From positions 496,001 to 560,000 of the forward strand of contig NZ_CP054491.1 in assembly GCF_013343005.1 (NCBI RefSeq): a stretch of DNA of 64,000 bases. The letters are read 5' to 3'. Shown here in pieces: positions 20,017 to 30,336 of this stretch. Each line of letters starts with the position of its first letter. The first letter of the stretch is position 1. Below the pieces are notes generated by a model. That model made no database searches and had not been told where the DNA came from. It was given only the letters and a program-made list of their open reading frames with translations. The DNA comes from Candidatus Reidiella endopervernicosa. Its GTDB lineage: Bacteria > Pseudomonadota > Gammaproteobacteria > GCF-013343005. A program made the translations under genes and the position numbers.

Positions 20017-22542
20017 TTATTCCTTGTCGATGACCTGACTGATCACCCTCAGTACCTCATTCACATCGATCGGCTTGGTCAGATACTCGTCGAAACCCTC
20101 GTTGAGACCCTTTTCGATATTACCCGGCAGGGCGGCGGCACTGATCGCAATCACCGGAATCTTCTCAGTTAGGGCATCTCGCCGCAGCTCGTGCAGTGCC
20201 TCGATACCGCTCATGCCCGGAAGGTTAACATCCATCAGGATCAAGTTGGGCAACAGACTTCGGGCCAGCTCCAGCCCATCTTCTGCATTGCTGGCTGAAA
20301 CCAGACCGACGTGTTCCACCTTCTTCATCAGACGTTCTATCAGACGTAGATTGGCTGGATTATCTTCAACGTAGAGCACCGTATATTCGTGGTCCACATT
20401 CGCAGCTATCTGATAGTTAATCTCTTTGTGCGCACCGACTAACGTGCTCTCGCTAGCTAGCTCTTCATCGACTGCCAACGGAAGTTCAAACCAGAAGGTA
20501 GAGCCCTTACCCTCAGCGGTTTCGAAACCGAGATTACCGCCCATCATCTGTACCAACTGTTTGGTAATTGAGAGACCGATTCCGGTCCCCTCAATCTCAC
20601 CACCCTCCGCATTGAGTCGGTGGAAGGGTTGGAACAGGTTATCGAGTAGATCCTTGGGAATACCGTGTCCAGTATCGGTCACCAGGATACGCAGATAATG
20701 CTCTGGTATAACCTCACTCTCGAGCACCACACTGCCACCCTCACGGTTATATTTAATCGCGTTGGAGAGGAAGTTGAGTAGCACCTGGGTGATACGGGTA
20801 CGGTCGGCATGCAGCGGGGGAAGGTCGATGCCCGCCGTTCTGTCCTCAAAGGTGACGCCGCTCTTTTTTGCCAGTGTGTTGGCCATCACCCGGCAGCTCT
20901 CAATCGCATCATTGGCGCTGATATTCTCGATTGAGAGGGAGAGCGTTCCACTCTCTATCTTGGCCAGATCAAGGATCTGATTAATCAGCTCTAGCAGGTG
21001 TTCACCCGCCTTACTGATGTAGGTGAGCGATTCGAGTTGATCCTCATTGAGTGGTGACTCTGGATCACTCTCAAGCAGCTGACTGAAACCCAGGATGGCA
21101 TTGAGCGGGGTACGTAGCTCGTGACTCATTGATGAGAGGAAACTCGACTTCGCCTCATTGGCGGACTCCGCCTCAAACTTGGCACTGCGCAGTTGATCCT
21201 CGGCATGTTTTCGTTCGGTGATATCGCGCATGATGCCGACATACATCCGTCCACCCGCTATATCGATACCGGAGACGTTGAGCTCCATGGGGAATTGACG
21301 CCCATCGCTGTGCTGACCAAATAGATCCCGCGCCTTATTGATAATACGCGGCTCATGCAGATCGGAGTTGTGCACATAGTCGTCATGTGCGGCACGCTCA
21401 TCCTTCGGCAGCAGCATATTGACGTTCTGCCCAACCACTTGCGCTTCGCGATAACCAAACATGGCGCAGGCAGCCGGATTGATAATCTGAATTAATCCAC
21501 GTGGATCGATCGTAACGATGCCGTCAGCACTGTTCTCGATAATTGAACGGGCACGCGCCTCACTCTCCGCCAGTGAGGCCTCTGCTCGCTGATGCGCCTC
21601 AACTCGCTCTTCGAGTGCATGGGTTCGCTGCTGAACCTCTCTGCTCAGGTCATTCTTGATGGCGACCAGGGTACGGTGTCGCCAGACTCCAAACAGCAGC
21701 AGTGTGGTGATAAATATGGCTGCAAATACCCACAGCAGCAGCTCTTTGGTCCAGAAGGGGGGCGGCGCTGCAAACCAACGATGGTAGATGGTTCGATACT
21801 CCGCTGAAGTCACAAACGCTGAAACCACCTCATTCAGCGTGGTCAGCAACTGCGCCTCACCCTTGCGCACTCCTATCACCCGTTTGATCTCTGTGAGTGG
21901 TGCAGCTGTAGTCGCCAGTGCACGCTCCTGCTTCGCCTCGGTCGCCAGTTTCCAGCCTACGGGTCCCGGATAGATCAGCGCATCGAGCTGGCCCGAAAGA
22001 AGTGCAAAGAGCGCCTGCTCAAAACTCTCGTACTGGGTCGCGTTAAGATCGTCGCGTTTAGCAACGATCTTGGCGCCGACATTCGATTTCACCACACCCA
22101 CACTTCGCTCAATGAGATCATCCACCGTCTGGATCGACGCCTTGCTCTCACTACGGATAAAGATCGAAATCGGGAAGGTCTCGACGGAGGCGGTGAAATC
22201 GAGGAATGAGCGACGGCTCTCTGTTGCACCAACGTTGGGGATCAGATCAACCCCGCCCACCTTCGCGGCTGCAAACACCTCTTTCCATGTGGGCATGACA
22301 CGGTATTCGATCTGCAGATCCGCTTCGGCGGCCACGGCATCCATTACATCGATGGCAAACCCTGTTGGGCGACCCTCTCTATCCAACTTGTAGTAGGGGG
22401 GGAACGATTCGGGAACAGCGGCTATTAAACGCTGAGATGTCGGATTCTCCTCAGCCGCAGCAAGCGGAAACGCAGAGAAGAGCGCCATCAAAGTGATGGC
22501 GATTGAGAACAATCCTCTCTTCCAGCCTGTTGATCGATACAT
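20017..22542 (-). CDS. Hybrid sensor histidine kinase with periplasmic solute-binding sensor
   Basis: An 841-residue membrane kinase. Order: signal/anchor (residues 10-30), periplasmic SBP_bac_3 domain (about 40-265; LIAAVPESFPPYYKLDREG), membrane helix (about 272-292), coiled coil, PAS domain (about 325-445; RSIIENSADGIVTIDP), HisKA with H-box SSMSHELRTPLNAILG, HATPase_c with GTGIGLSITKQLV, and a C-terminal receiver with acceptor aspartate in NLILMDVNLPGMSGIEAL. The sensor domain is related to amino-acid-binding proteins, so an amino acid or similar small molecule is the likely ligand (inference). No output regulator is adjacent; a freestanding Hpt protein is encoded at 7.3 kb. The family is BvgS-like. 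Confidence 0.92.
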   Translation of the reverse strand: MYRSTGWKRGLFSIAITLMALFSAFPLAAAEENPTSQRLIAAVPESFPPYYKLDREGRPTGFAIDVMDAVAAEADLQIEYRVMPTWKEVFAAAKVGGVDLIPNVGATESRRSFLDFTASVETFPISIFIRSESKASIQTVDDLIERSVGVVKSNVGAKIVAKRDDLNATQYESFEQALFALLSGQLDALIYPGPVGWKLATEAKQERALATTAAPLTEIKRVIGVRKGEAQLLTTLNEVVSAFVTSAEYRTIYHRWFAAPPPFWTKELLLWVFAAIFITTLLLFGVWRHRTLVAIKNDLSREVQQRTHALEERVEAHQRAEASLAESEARARSIIENSADGIVTIDPRGLIQIINPAACAMFGYREAQVVGQNVNMLLPKDERAAHDDYVHNSDLHEPRIINKARDLFGQHSDGRQFPMELNVSGIDIAGGRMYVGIMRDITERKHAEDQLRSAKFEAESANEAKSSFLSSMSHELRTPLNAILGFSQLLESDPESPLNEDQLESLTYISKAGEHLLELINQILDLAKIESGTLSLSIENISANDAIESCRVMANTLAKKSGVTFEDRTAGIDLPPLHADRTRITQVLLNFLSNAIKYNREGGSVVLESEVIPEHYLRILVTDTGHGIPKDLLDNLFQPFHRLNAEGGEIEGTGIGLSITKQLVQMMGGNLGFETAEGKGSTFWFELPLAVDEELASESTLVGAHKEINYQIAANVDHEYTVLYVEDNPANLRLIERLMKKVEHVGLVSASNAEDGLELARSLLPNLILMDVNLPGMSGIEALHELRRDALTEKIPVIAISAAALPGNIEKGLNEGFDEYLTKPIDVNEVLRVISQVIDKE

Positions 22543-22715
22543 TGTTTATTAATTCTTAGTATTCAAAGCGTGCAGCTGCACTGAAATCCCCTACAAATCT
22601 TATTCTATACAAAAACAGTCGGGAACTTAACTGGGGATCGTAAACAATTGTATAAGCAATCGACGTAGATAACCCTAGCGGCTCGGTCGAGCCTTTTGAG
22701 ACGACACGGGTGGTG

Positions 22716-23363
22716 TCAGTAGAGTTCGAGCCGTGATATCTCGATCTCGGCAACCAGCGTACTACCGGCCGTTTTTATCAACTGTCGCTTCACGGCGGAG
22801 AGCGCTTCGACCCTGAAGGTCTCCTGATCCTGCTCACTGATGTGATCTTCAATGGCGTGGCGTTTTACAAAATCGGTTAACAGCATCATCACTGCCGACT
22901 GAATCGCCGGTCGATGTCGTTTAATCAGCTTGCGTTGAGAGGCGTCTTTGGCGGTCACGATCACTGTCACCGTCAGATAATGCTCTCCCTGCTCATCGAC
23001 ATTGACGGTAACCGGGGCAATCGCAACCCTAGCAGTTCCCACATGCTTATCGACTTGATTGAGTCCTGCGATATTACGATAGGCGGCTGCATCGGTTTCA
23101 CCATCAAGCGGTCGGACCAGATGCTTGGCAAACTGAACCGTGGCACTATCCTCTCGCTTATCTTCACCCCACTTGAACTTCTCCATCAGGCTGCCGCCTT
23201 CGAAGCCACCGAGTAAGAAGAGCAGTGCAAGTGCTACCACAACCAGCAATAGCAACCCGCCCTTGAGAGCAAGCCTAACCGCCACACCCGAACTACTCTG
23301 CGGCTGCGCACTCCCTCGCTCTTCTCTCTCGTCGATCATCGGTTCCGCATATTGCTGTTGCAC
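22716..23363 (-). CDS. FliL-like single-pass membrane protein
   Basis: A 215-residue protein with a cytoplasmic N-terminus, one membrane helix (about residues 31-54; LALKGGLLLLVVVALALLFLL) and a periplasmic domain. The pattern HYLTVTVIVTAKD, then a long helix with paired basic residues, and a C-terminal strand EIEISRLELY resembles FliL/stomatin-like periplasmic domains of flagellar stator-associated proteins. No flagellar gene is nearby, so a flagellar role is not supported by context. It lies between the hybrid kinase and the aminotransferase, in the same direction as both. Confidence in the family is moderate. Confidence 0.55.
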   Translation of the reverse strand: MQQQYAEPMIDEREERGSAQPQSSSGVAVRLALKGGLLLLVVVALALLFLLGGFEGGSLMEKFKWGEDKREDSATVQFAKHLVRPLDGETDAAAYRNIAGLNQVDKHVGTARVAIAPVTVNVDEQGEHYLTVTVIVTAKDASQRKLIKRHRPAIQSAVMMLLTDFVKRHAIEDHISEQDQETFRVEALSAVKRQLIKTAGSTLVAEIEISRLELY

Positions 23364-23427
23364 TAAACCGAAACTAATAGAAGTACCTCTTTAAGCGTGT
23401 GTACATCGGTCACACTTCCTTGCGCCC

Positions 23428-23457
23428 AAAAAAAAACCGCCACACGGGCGGTCTTTT
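23428..23457 (-). terminator. Rho-independent terminator after the aminotransferase gene
   Basis: Read on the minus strand, GACCGCC and GGCGGTT form a GC-rich stem around CGTGT, followed by a run of nine T. It ends the transcript about 20 bases after the stop of the gene at 23479, separating the glycolate group from the FliL-like gene. Confidence 0.88.
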
Positions 23458-23478
23458 CTGTGACGGAGTCGGCAGAAA

Positions 23479-24663
23479 TCAGCCGGCAGAAAGTACCTTC
23501 TCCGCCGCCTCGATTGCTGCGCCACGGCTGTGACCCGCACCCAGACCACTCAACACGTTGTCGAGTGCACTGAGACAGAGACGCACATTTTTCGCATTGG
23601 CGGCGTGGCCCATCAGACCGATACGCCATACCTTGCCCGCCATCGGACCGAGGCCCGCACCAATCTCGAGGCTGTAGTCGTTAAGTAGCTTGCCACGTAC
23701 CACCGCATCAGCGATCCCTTCAGGAATCTTCACCGCATTGAGCTGTGGCAGACGATCCGCCTCAGCCACGACAAACTCCAGACCCAACGCCTCAAGGCCT
23801 GCACGCAGTGCCATGTGGTAGTGTTTGTGACGTGCCCATGAGTTCTCCAGACCCTCCTCTTTGAGGATCAGCAACGACTCGTGCAACGCATAAAGTGCAT
23901 TGATCGGTGCGGTGTGGTGGTAGGCACGCTTGGCACCCTCACCCCAGTAACCCATCACCAGATTGAGATCAAGGAACCAGCTCTGCACCTTGGTCTCACG
24001 CCCCTTGATGTGCTCAAGCGCACGCTCACTGAAGGTGACTGGCGAGAGGCCAGGGGTGCAGGAGAGGCACTTCTGCGTGCCGGAGTAGACCGCATCGAGC
24101 CCCCACTCATCGACCAGCAGTGGTGTACCGCCGAGTGAGGTAACGGTATCGGCGATGCTCAGGCAGTTATATTTACGCGCCAGCTCAGCAAGGCCCTTGG
24201 CATCGGACTGTGCACCCGTTGAGGTTTCGGCATGGACAAAGGCGAGCACCTTGGCATCGGGATTCGCCTTGAGCGCATCCTCGACCTTATTGAGATCGAT
24301 CGCGGTGCCCCACTCATCCTCGACCATGATCGCCGTGCCACCGCAGCGCTCAACGTTCTCCTTCATGCGACCGCCGAAGACGCCGTTCTGCGCCACCACG
24401 ACCTGGTCACCCGCCTCAACCAGGTTGGCAAAGCAGCTCTCCATACCGGCCGAGCCGGGTGCCGAAACGGGCATGGTCATCTGGTTATTGGTCTGGAAGG
24501 CGTACTGCAGCATCCCCTTCAACTCATCCATCATCGCGACGAAGACGGGATCGAGGTGGCCGATGGTGGGGCGGCACATCGCCTCCAGAACACGCGGGCT
24601 CACATCGGAGGGGCCGGGGCCCATCAGGGTTCGCTGGGGTGGGTGAAAGGTACGCTCAGTCAT
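23479..24663 (-). CDS. Alanine/serine-glyoxylate aminotransferase (class V, PLP)
   Basis: Pyridoxal-phosphate enzyme converting glyoxylate to glycine with an amino donor such as serine or alanine. It has 394 residues with the family opening LMGPGPSDVSPRVLEAM and GHLDP. The PLP lysine lies in YSGTQKCLSCTPGLSPV, and the cofactor aspartate in LSIADTVTSLGG. The start is set at the ATG at 24663 because AAGGA lies 7 bases upstream; another in-frame ATG is 24 bases earlier. It directly follows glcD-E-F, so glycolate is oxidised to glyoxylate and then aminated to glycine. Which donor is used cannot be told from sequence alone. Purine-catabolic homologues (PucG) are the main alternative, but nothing nearby supports that. 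Confidence 0.88.
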   Translation of the reverse strand: MTERTFHPPQRTLMGPGPSDVSPRVLEAMCRPTIGHLDPVFVAMMDELKGMLQYAFQTNNQMTMPVSAPGSAGMESCFANLVEAGDQVVVAQNGVFGGRMKENVERCGGTAIMVEDEWGTAIDLNKVEDALKANPDAKVLAFVHAETSTGAQSDAKGLAELARKYNCLSIADTVTSLGGTPLLVDEWGLDAVYSGTQKCLSCTPGLSPVTFSERALEHIKGRETKVQSWFLDLNLVMGYWGEGAKRAYHHTAPINALYALHESLLILKEEGLENSWARHKHYHMALRAGLEALGLEFVVAEADRLPQLNAVKIPEGIADAVVRGKLLNDYSLEIGAGLGPMAGKVWRIGLMGHAANAKNVRLCLSALDNVLSGLGAGHSRGAAIEAAEKVLSAG

Positions 24664-24759
24664 CTTGTTGTCCTTCTCTATGTTCATGAATTCTTAAACT
24701 TCTACAAAAGCTGGGGGCAAATCCTGACACAAACATTCTGTCTTTTCACCCGGTAAATA

Positions 24760-25986
24760 TCAGGGCATTTCGTCGAACAGTTCAATCCAGTGCTTCACCG
24801 GCACTTCAGCCTGACTGCCGATGTGCATCTGGCAACCGATATTGGCGGTAACAATCAGCTCTGGCATGCCGCGCTCTAGGTTCTCCACCTTGTTATCGAG
24901 CAGCTGCTGCGAGAGCTTCGGCTGCAGCAGCGAGTAGGAACCGGCCGAGCCGCAGCAGAGGTGTGAGTCGGCAATTTCAGTCAACTCGAAACCGGCGCGG
25001 GTGAGAATCGACTCCACCAGTCCGGTCAGCTTCTGGCCGTGCTGCAGGGTGCAGGGGCTGTGGAAGGCGATGCGTCGCCCACGGCCGACACCCTCGAGCA
25101 GTGAACCCAGCGCCTCGGCCGGTTCACGCTGCAGCGCCTCGCTGAAGAGCGCCGCCATTGCACTCACCTGAGCCGCCTTCTCGGCGTAATCGGGGTCGTG
25201 CTTGAGCAGCTCGCCATACTGTTTCACCGTTACGCCGCAGCCGCTGGCACCGATCAGCAGCGCCTCGGCCCCCATCTCAATATGGGGCCACCAGGCATCG
25301 ATGTTACGGCGCATAAAATTGAGCGCCTCCTGCTCGGCCGAGAGGTGATGACTCAGCGCACCGCAACAGCCCGCCCCCTCGGCACGGATCAACTCGATAC
25401 CAAGCCGATCAAAAACGCGCAGTGCCGCCGCACTGGTCTCTGGCGTAACCACCGACTGCACACAACCCGCCAGCAGCAGCATCTTGCGTGGGTGGTTCTC
25501 CACCTTCGGTATTTTGATCCTCTTCACCAGCGGTATCTTCTTGCGTAGCCGCTTCGGCAAGGTCTCGCGGAAGAGCCAAACAGCTTGCAGCAGTGCTTCA
25601 AAACGGGTGGGATAGGGGAGCACACCGCGCAGCAACCAGCGCTTGAAACGTTCCAGCACAGGCCGCTTCACCTGCTGCTCCACAACACTGCGCCCAATAT
25701 CGAGCAGTCGTCCGTAACGCACTCCGGAGGGGCAGGTGGTCTCACAGCTACGACAGGTAAGGCAACGATCGAGGTGCAGTTGAGTCGTTGTGGTCGCTTC
25801 GTTCCCCTCCAGCAGCTGCTTAATCAGATAGATACGTCCACGCGGACCGTCGAGTTCATCACCGAGCAGCTGGTAGGTGGGGCAGGTAGCGGTACAGAAA
25901 CCGCAGTGGACACAGCTGCGCAGAATCGTATCGGCCTCCGCACCCTGAGCTGTTTCGAGAAACTGTTGTGCCATCCGCGTCTGCAT
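24760..25986 (-). CDS. glcF: Glycolate oxidase iron-sulfur subunit
   Basis: Electron-transfer subunit of the membrane-associated glycolate dehydrogenase. It has 408 residues. Two 4Fe-4S clusters are visible near the N-terminus: CVHCGFCTATCPTY and CLTCRSCETTCPSG. Two CCG domains follow, with GAGCCGALSHH and SHLCCGSAGSYS. It lies 3 bases after glcE and 72 bases before the aminotransferase gene start region. The whole glcDEF order is conserved with E. coli. Confidence 0.95.
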   Translation of the reverse strand: MQTRMAQQFLETAQGAEADTILRSCVHCGFCTATCPTYQLLGDELDGPRGRIYLIKQLLEGNEATTTTQLHLDRCLTCRSCETTCPSGVRYGRLLDIGRSVVEQQVKRPVLERFKRWLLRGVLPYPTRFEALLQAVWLFRETLPKRLRKKIPLVKRIKIPKVENHPRKMLLLAGCVQSVVTPETSAAALRVFDRLGIELIRAEGAGCCGALSHHLSAEQEALNFMRRNIDAWWPHIEMGAEALLIGASGCGVTVKQYGELLKHDPDYAEKAAQVSAMAALFSEALQREPAEALGSLLEGVGRGRRIAFHSPCTLQHGQKLTGLVESILTRAGFELTEIADSHLCCGSAGSYSLLQPKLSQQLLDNKVENLERGMPELIVTANIGCQMHIGSQAEVPVKHWIELFDEMP

Positions 25987-25989
25987 CGA

Positions 25990-27063
25990 TCAGAGCTCCG
26001 CGTAGAGGCGGCCAGGATTGAGAATCCCGTGCGGATCAAAACTCTGTTTGAGACGACGGTGCAGAGCCATCACTGCAGTGGGCAGCGGCTGGAACGGCGC
26101 AGAGTGATCAGTATGGTTTCGATAGGCGGTAGCATGACCACCCGCCTTGGCAGCGGCATCGAAGATCGTCTCAGCGCGCGCACTGCTCAGCAGCCAACGC
26201 TGTGCGCCGCCCCACTCGTAGAGCCACTCACCCTCGATATCGAGTGGTGGTGTATCGGAGCCGATCGAGAGACGCCACAACGGTTGCTCGCTGTTGAAGA
26301 AATCGTGCTGCTGCTCGCGTAGTGCCTGCCACCAACCGTCTGCTACCGCAGGGTTGAGCCACTCGCCTTCCACCGCATGACACGCAGCGGCGACACCCTC
26401 GGGCGTGCCACTCAGACGGATCACGAGACCGTCATCGTCGATGGCACTGGCTGAGATGGGCAGTGGCTGCTGCGAGAGCTGGTGGATTCTGGCCAGTGCC
26501 TGTTTGGTACTCAAACCATCGAAACGAAGCGTCACCTCATCCTCGGGGCGGGGCAGAACCTTGAGCGAGACCTCAAGCAGGATGCCAAGGGTACCGAGCG
26601 CACCAGCCATCAGTCGCGAGAGATCGTAGCCCGCGACATTTTTCATCACCTCACCGCCGAAGCTAAGGATCTCGCCCTTGCCATTGAGCAGTTTGCAGCC
26701 GAGCACCAGATCACGTGCCGCGCCGGCATAGGGACGGCGTGGTCCGGAGAGGTTGCAGGCGATGGTGCCGCCAAGGGTGGCCGTTTCATCGAAGTGGGGC
26801 GGCTCGAAGGGGAGCATCTGATTCGCGGCCAACAGCGCCGCTTCGATCTCCCGCAGCGGTGTACCACCGCGGGCGGTGATGGTCAGTTCGGTCGGCTCGT
26901 AACTAACGATGCCGCTATGTGCGGTCAGCGCTAACTGCTCGCCTCTCGGCTCACACCCATAAAACCGTTTGCTGCCACCACCGAGTAGCTCGAGCACTCT
27001 ACCCTCTGCACCCGCCTCTGTGACGCGGCACTGCAACTCCTCTGCGATATCACCACTGGCCAT
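25990..27063 (-). CDS. glcE: Glycolate oxidase FAD-binding subunit GlcE
   Basis: Second flavin-binding subunit of glycolate dehydrogenase, 357 residues. It has a PCMH-type FAD domain: ELTITARGGTPLREIEAALL, then the conserved LGGTIACNLSGPRRPYAGAARD and MKNVAGYDLSRLMAGALGTLG. The C-terminal end LKQSFDPHGILNPGRLY is typical. Its ATG overlaps the glcD stop by one base (TGATG), indicating translational coupling. Confidence 0.95.
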   Translation of the reverse strand: MASGDIAEELQCRVTEAGAEGRVLELLGGGSKRFYGCEPRGEQLALTAHSGIVSYEPTELTITARGGTPLREIEAALLAANQMLPFEPPHFDETATLGGTIACNLSGPRRPYAGAARDLVLGCKLLNGKGEILSFGGEVMKNVAGYDLSRLMAGALGTLGILLEVSLKVLPRPEDEVTLRFDGLSTKQALARIHQLSQQPLPISASAIDDDGLVIRLSGTPEGVAAACHAVEGEWLNPAVADGWWQALREQQHDFFNSEQPLWRLSIGSDTPPLDIEGEWLYEWGGAQRWLLSSARAETIFDAAAKAGGHATAYRNHTDHSAPFQPLPTAVMALHRRLKQSFDPHGILNPGRLYAEL

Positions 27064-28556
27064 CAGAAGCGCTCCAGCTCGGGGAAGGGGAGCTCACCGT
27101 TATGCACATGCATGGCACCGAACTCGGCACAACGGTGCAGCGTCGGCACCGCCTTGCCAGGATTGAGCAGGCGTTTAGGGTCGAACGCCTCTTTAACTGC
27201 ATGAAACTGGCTCAGCTCCAGCGGCTGGAACTGCACACACATCTGATCGATCTTCTCCATGCCGACACCGTGTTCGCCGGTAATGGTGCCGCCAACCGCG
27301 ACACAGAGTTCGAGGATCTTGCCGCCCAGCTCCTCGGTGCGCTGCAGTTCACCCGGTGTATTGGCATCGTAGAGAATCAGCGGATGGAGATTACCGTCAC
27401 CGGCGTGGAAGACGTTGGCGATCGGCAGCTCATACTGTTTGGAGAGATCGGCCATCGCCGCCAGCACCTCAGGCAGCCGCTTGCGTGGGATGGTGCCATC
27501 CATGCAGTAGTAGTCGGGGGCGAGACGGCCGACAGCGGGGAAGGCCATCTTTCGTCCCTTCCAGAATGCGATGCGCTCCGCCTCATCGACGGCGGTACGC
27601 ACCTCGGTGGCGCCGCTCTGCTTGAGAATTTCACGCACCTTTAATATGTGGGCCGAGACCTCTTCGTTGGTGCCATCGAGTTCGCAGAGCAGGATCGCAT
27701 CTGCATCACGCGGATAGCCGGCGTGGACGAAATCCTCCGCCGCCTGGATCGCCAGCTTGTCCATCATCTCCAGTCCGCCGGGAATAATTCCGGCGGCGAT
27801 GATCGCACCCACTGCACCGCCCGCTTTGGCAATATCGTCAAAGGCGGCCAGTACCACCTGGGCACGCTCCGGACGCGGCAACAGCTTCACCGTCACCTCG
27901 ACGATCACACCCAGCATCCCCTCGGAACCGGTCATCAGCGCTAGTAGATCGTAACCCGCACTATCGAGCCCGTTGCCACCGATCTCCAGCAGTTCGCCCT
28001 CAATGGTGATCACCTTGATCTGCTGAATGTTGTGAACCGTCAGGCCATATTTAAGGCAGTGCACACCCCCGGCGTTCTCCGCCACATTGCCGCCGATGGT
28101 GCAGGCGATCTGTGAAGAGGGATCGGGTGCGTAGTAGAGACCATGCGGTGCAACCGCTTCGGAGATGGCGAGGTTACGCACCCCCGGCTGCACCCGCGCC
28201 GTGCGACGCTGCGGGTCGATATCGAGAATCTGATTAAAGCGTGCCAACGAGAGCAAAATGCCCTCTTCAAACGGCAGTGCACCGCCAGAGAGACCGGTAC
28301 CGGCACCGCGAGCCACAACCGGGACATCGAGTTCATTACAGAGTTTAAGAATCGCCTCGACCTGCGTCACCTCAGTCGGCAGCACCACCAGCAGCGGCAG
28401 ACGACGATAGGCGGAGAGGCCATCGCACTCATAGGGGTGCAGCGACTCTTCATCGGTTAACAATCCATCTGCAGGAACGATCCTGCGCAACGCATCGATC
28501 AACGCTTGTTTGGTTTCGGACGAGAGCGGCTCCCGCTCCGAGTGGTGGTGACTCAT
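27063..28556 (-). CDS. glcD: Glycolate oxidase catalytic subunit GlcD
   Basis: FAD-linked subunit that oxidises glycolate to glyoxylate. At 497 residues it matches E. coli GlcD. The FAD site is visible in VARGAGTGLSGGALP and GGNVAENAGGVHCLKYG, and the C-terminal catalytic part in FHAGDGNLHP and GGTITGEHGVGMEK. It leads a minus-strand operon glcD-glcE-glcF-aminotransferase. Glycolate would come from the oxygenase reaction of RuBisCO in an autotroph (inference; RuBisCO is not in this window). No GlcC-like regulator lies next to it. Confidence 0.95.
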   Translation of the reverse strand: MSHHHSEREPLSSETKQALIDALRRIVPADGLLTDEESLHPYECDGLSAYRRLPLLVVLPTEVTQVEAILKLCNELDVPVVARGAGTGLSGGALPFEEGILLSLARFNQILDIDPQRRTARVQPGVRNLAISEAVAPHGLYYAPDPSSQIACTIGGNVAENAGGVHCLKYGLTVHNIQQIKVITIEGELLEIGGNGLDSAGYDLLALMTGSEGMLGVIVEVTVKLLPRPERAQVVLAAFDDIAKAGGAVGAIIAAGIIPGGLEMMDKLAIQAAEDFVHAGYPRDADAILLCELDGTNEEVSAHILKVREILKQSGATEVRTAVDEAERIAFWKGRKMAFPAVGRLAPDYYCMDGTIPRKRLPEVLAAMADLSKQYELPIANVFHAGDGNLHPLILYDANTPGELQRTEELGGKILELCVAVGGTITGEHGVGMEKIDQMCVQFQPLELSQFHAVKEAFDPKRLLNPGKAVPTLHRCAEFGAMHVHNGELPFPELERF

Positions 28557-28970
28557 ATCACGCTTTTTTTATAGATCAGATAGGCGAGTCTATCAGTAGG
28601 GTATGGCAGCCCTCCACCCTAGAAGATTAAGGGGTATTTGATCTTTGATTTTCACCCGACAATTTTCCCACTAATAACAGCCACCGAGACGACCTTGATT
28701 TGAATATTGAGATCGGTGCTAATAGTGAATTCAACGAGTCACCGATGAAGATCTGAGATCTATGGTGTTATTTAAATAGCCATAACATCACCCTCGTAAC
28801 TGCACACCGCGATAACAGATGCTGTAATTTCGTTATTTTTCTCAGCTATATCCACACACACCGACAGGTTAAGGGTGTTTTTAAATTAATTCTTATATAC
28901 TGCCGTTAATTAATAGAATCGAATAATAAAGGGGGATATACCCCTCTGGTCATACCACGGCAGGTAAACC
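28557..28970. promoter_or_regulatory. Intergenic region between divergent glcD and diguanylate cyclase
   Basis: About 410 bases, AT-rich, separating two divergent genes, so it should hold promoters in both directions. AT-rich blocks such as TTAAATTAATTCTTATATAC (about 28883) precede the gene at 28971. I could not assign a specific operator, and no further gene is supported here. Confidence 0.5.
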
Positions 28971-30228
28971 ATGAACTCAAACGGACTCTCCACACAGATA
29001 CTCATTGCCCTGACCAACCACCTACAGGATGCCGTCTTCGCTGTCGAAGAGGGGTGTTTCATCTTTGTTAACCAGCGGGTCACCGATCTGTTTGGATATT
29101 CGGAACTGGATATCATTGGCCAGCCGATTCTAGATTTCGTTTTTGAAGAGGATCAACCTCTGGTAGCCGCGCGTTACAAGGCACGGCTGATGGGTGAGCA
29201 GGTTGAGAGTGAATACAGTTTCAGGATCGTCACTAAAAGCGGCGAGGTGCGCGAGGTAAATATGCGTGTCGGTCTCACACAGGACGATGAACACTCCACT
29301 ACATTAATCGGTTCACTGCAGGATATTACCGATGCCGTTCAGACCCGTGCAGCCCTTGAACACTCACAGGCCGATATAGAATCGATCCTCAACAACATGC
29401 CGGATGTCTTCTATCGCACCGACATGAACGGCGTCATCACCCTGATGTCGCCCTCCTGCCATGAGGTGATCGGTTACACGCCTGAGGAGATGATCGGCAG
29501 GCCAATGGTTGATTTCTACTGCGATGCCAGCGACCGGGAACGGATTGTCCAGGCACTGACCGAAGGAGAGGGAAAGGCCCAACTTGTTGAAGCGTGCCTA
29601 CGCCATAAGGACCAATCGTCGGTCTGGATATCAACCAACGCCTACATCCGCTATGACGATGCCGGAGAAGCGATCTGCATTGAGGGATCTCACGCAACGA
29701 CACTGAGCGCAAGGCACTCGAGGAACGACTGGGAAGCTGGCGAAATATGACTCTCTTACCAAGCTCCTTAATCGCCGCGCCTTTCTTGAAGAGGCGGCAC
29801 ATCAGATAGAAATAGCCCACCGCTACCATCGGCCGTTGTCGATGATGATGCTCGATCTTGACTGGTTCAAGACAATCAATGACCGCTACGGTCACTATAT
29901 CGGTGACGAGACGCTGGTCTATTTTTCGCACGCCTGCCAGGCCGTGCTACGTAAGACCGACATCGTTGGCCGCATGGGTGGTGAGGAGTTTGCCGTACTC
30001 TTCCCCGAGACGAGTGGTGAGTTCGCGAATGATATGGTTGAGCGCCTGCGTAGTCGTCTCAGTAATCCAATTGACGTAGGCAGCGTTACGCTGAAGATCA
30101 CCTTCTCTGCAGGGCTGATCACTCTTAAGTCCGACGACCACTCAGCAGAGATGATGCTCAAGCGCGCTGATCAGCTCCTCTATCAGGCAAAGGAGAATGG
30201 ACGCGACCAGATCGTGATTGAAAGTTAA
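28971..30228 (+). pseudogene. PAS-PAS-GGDEF diguanylate cyclase with two apparent frameshifts
   Basis: The first part begins MNSNGLSTQILIALTNHL and contains two PAS domains (about residues 10-125 and 130-245), the second with PDVFYRTDMNGVITLMSP. Near 29690 the frame is lost at GAGGGATC; with one base restored it reads SRNDTERKALEERLG, the usual PAS end. A second missing base at CTGGGAAGCTGG then leads to KYDSLTKLLNRRAFLEEA and the cyclase domain, with the active site RMGGEEFAVLFPE. Two one-base losses in G runs within 60 bases, with everything else intact, suggest an artefact as much as a pseudogene. If intact it would be a soluble c-di-GMP synthase of about 420 residues. Confidence 0.75.
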
Positions 30229-30336
30229 GATATTCTTTACTGTTATATTCCCCCTTTCGCAGTTATGGTAAGCCTATAGATTGAGGGTTACCAAGGTTCT
30301 GACACCCTGCCAGAAACCACTGCTAATACATTTGTA

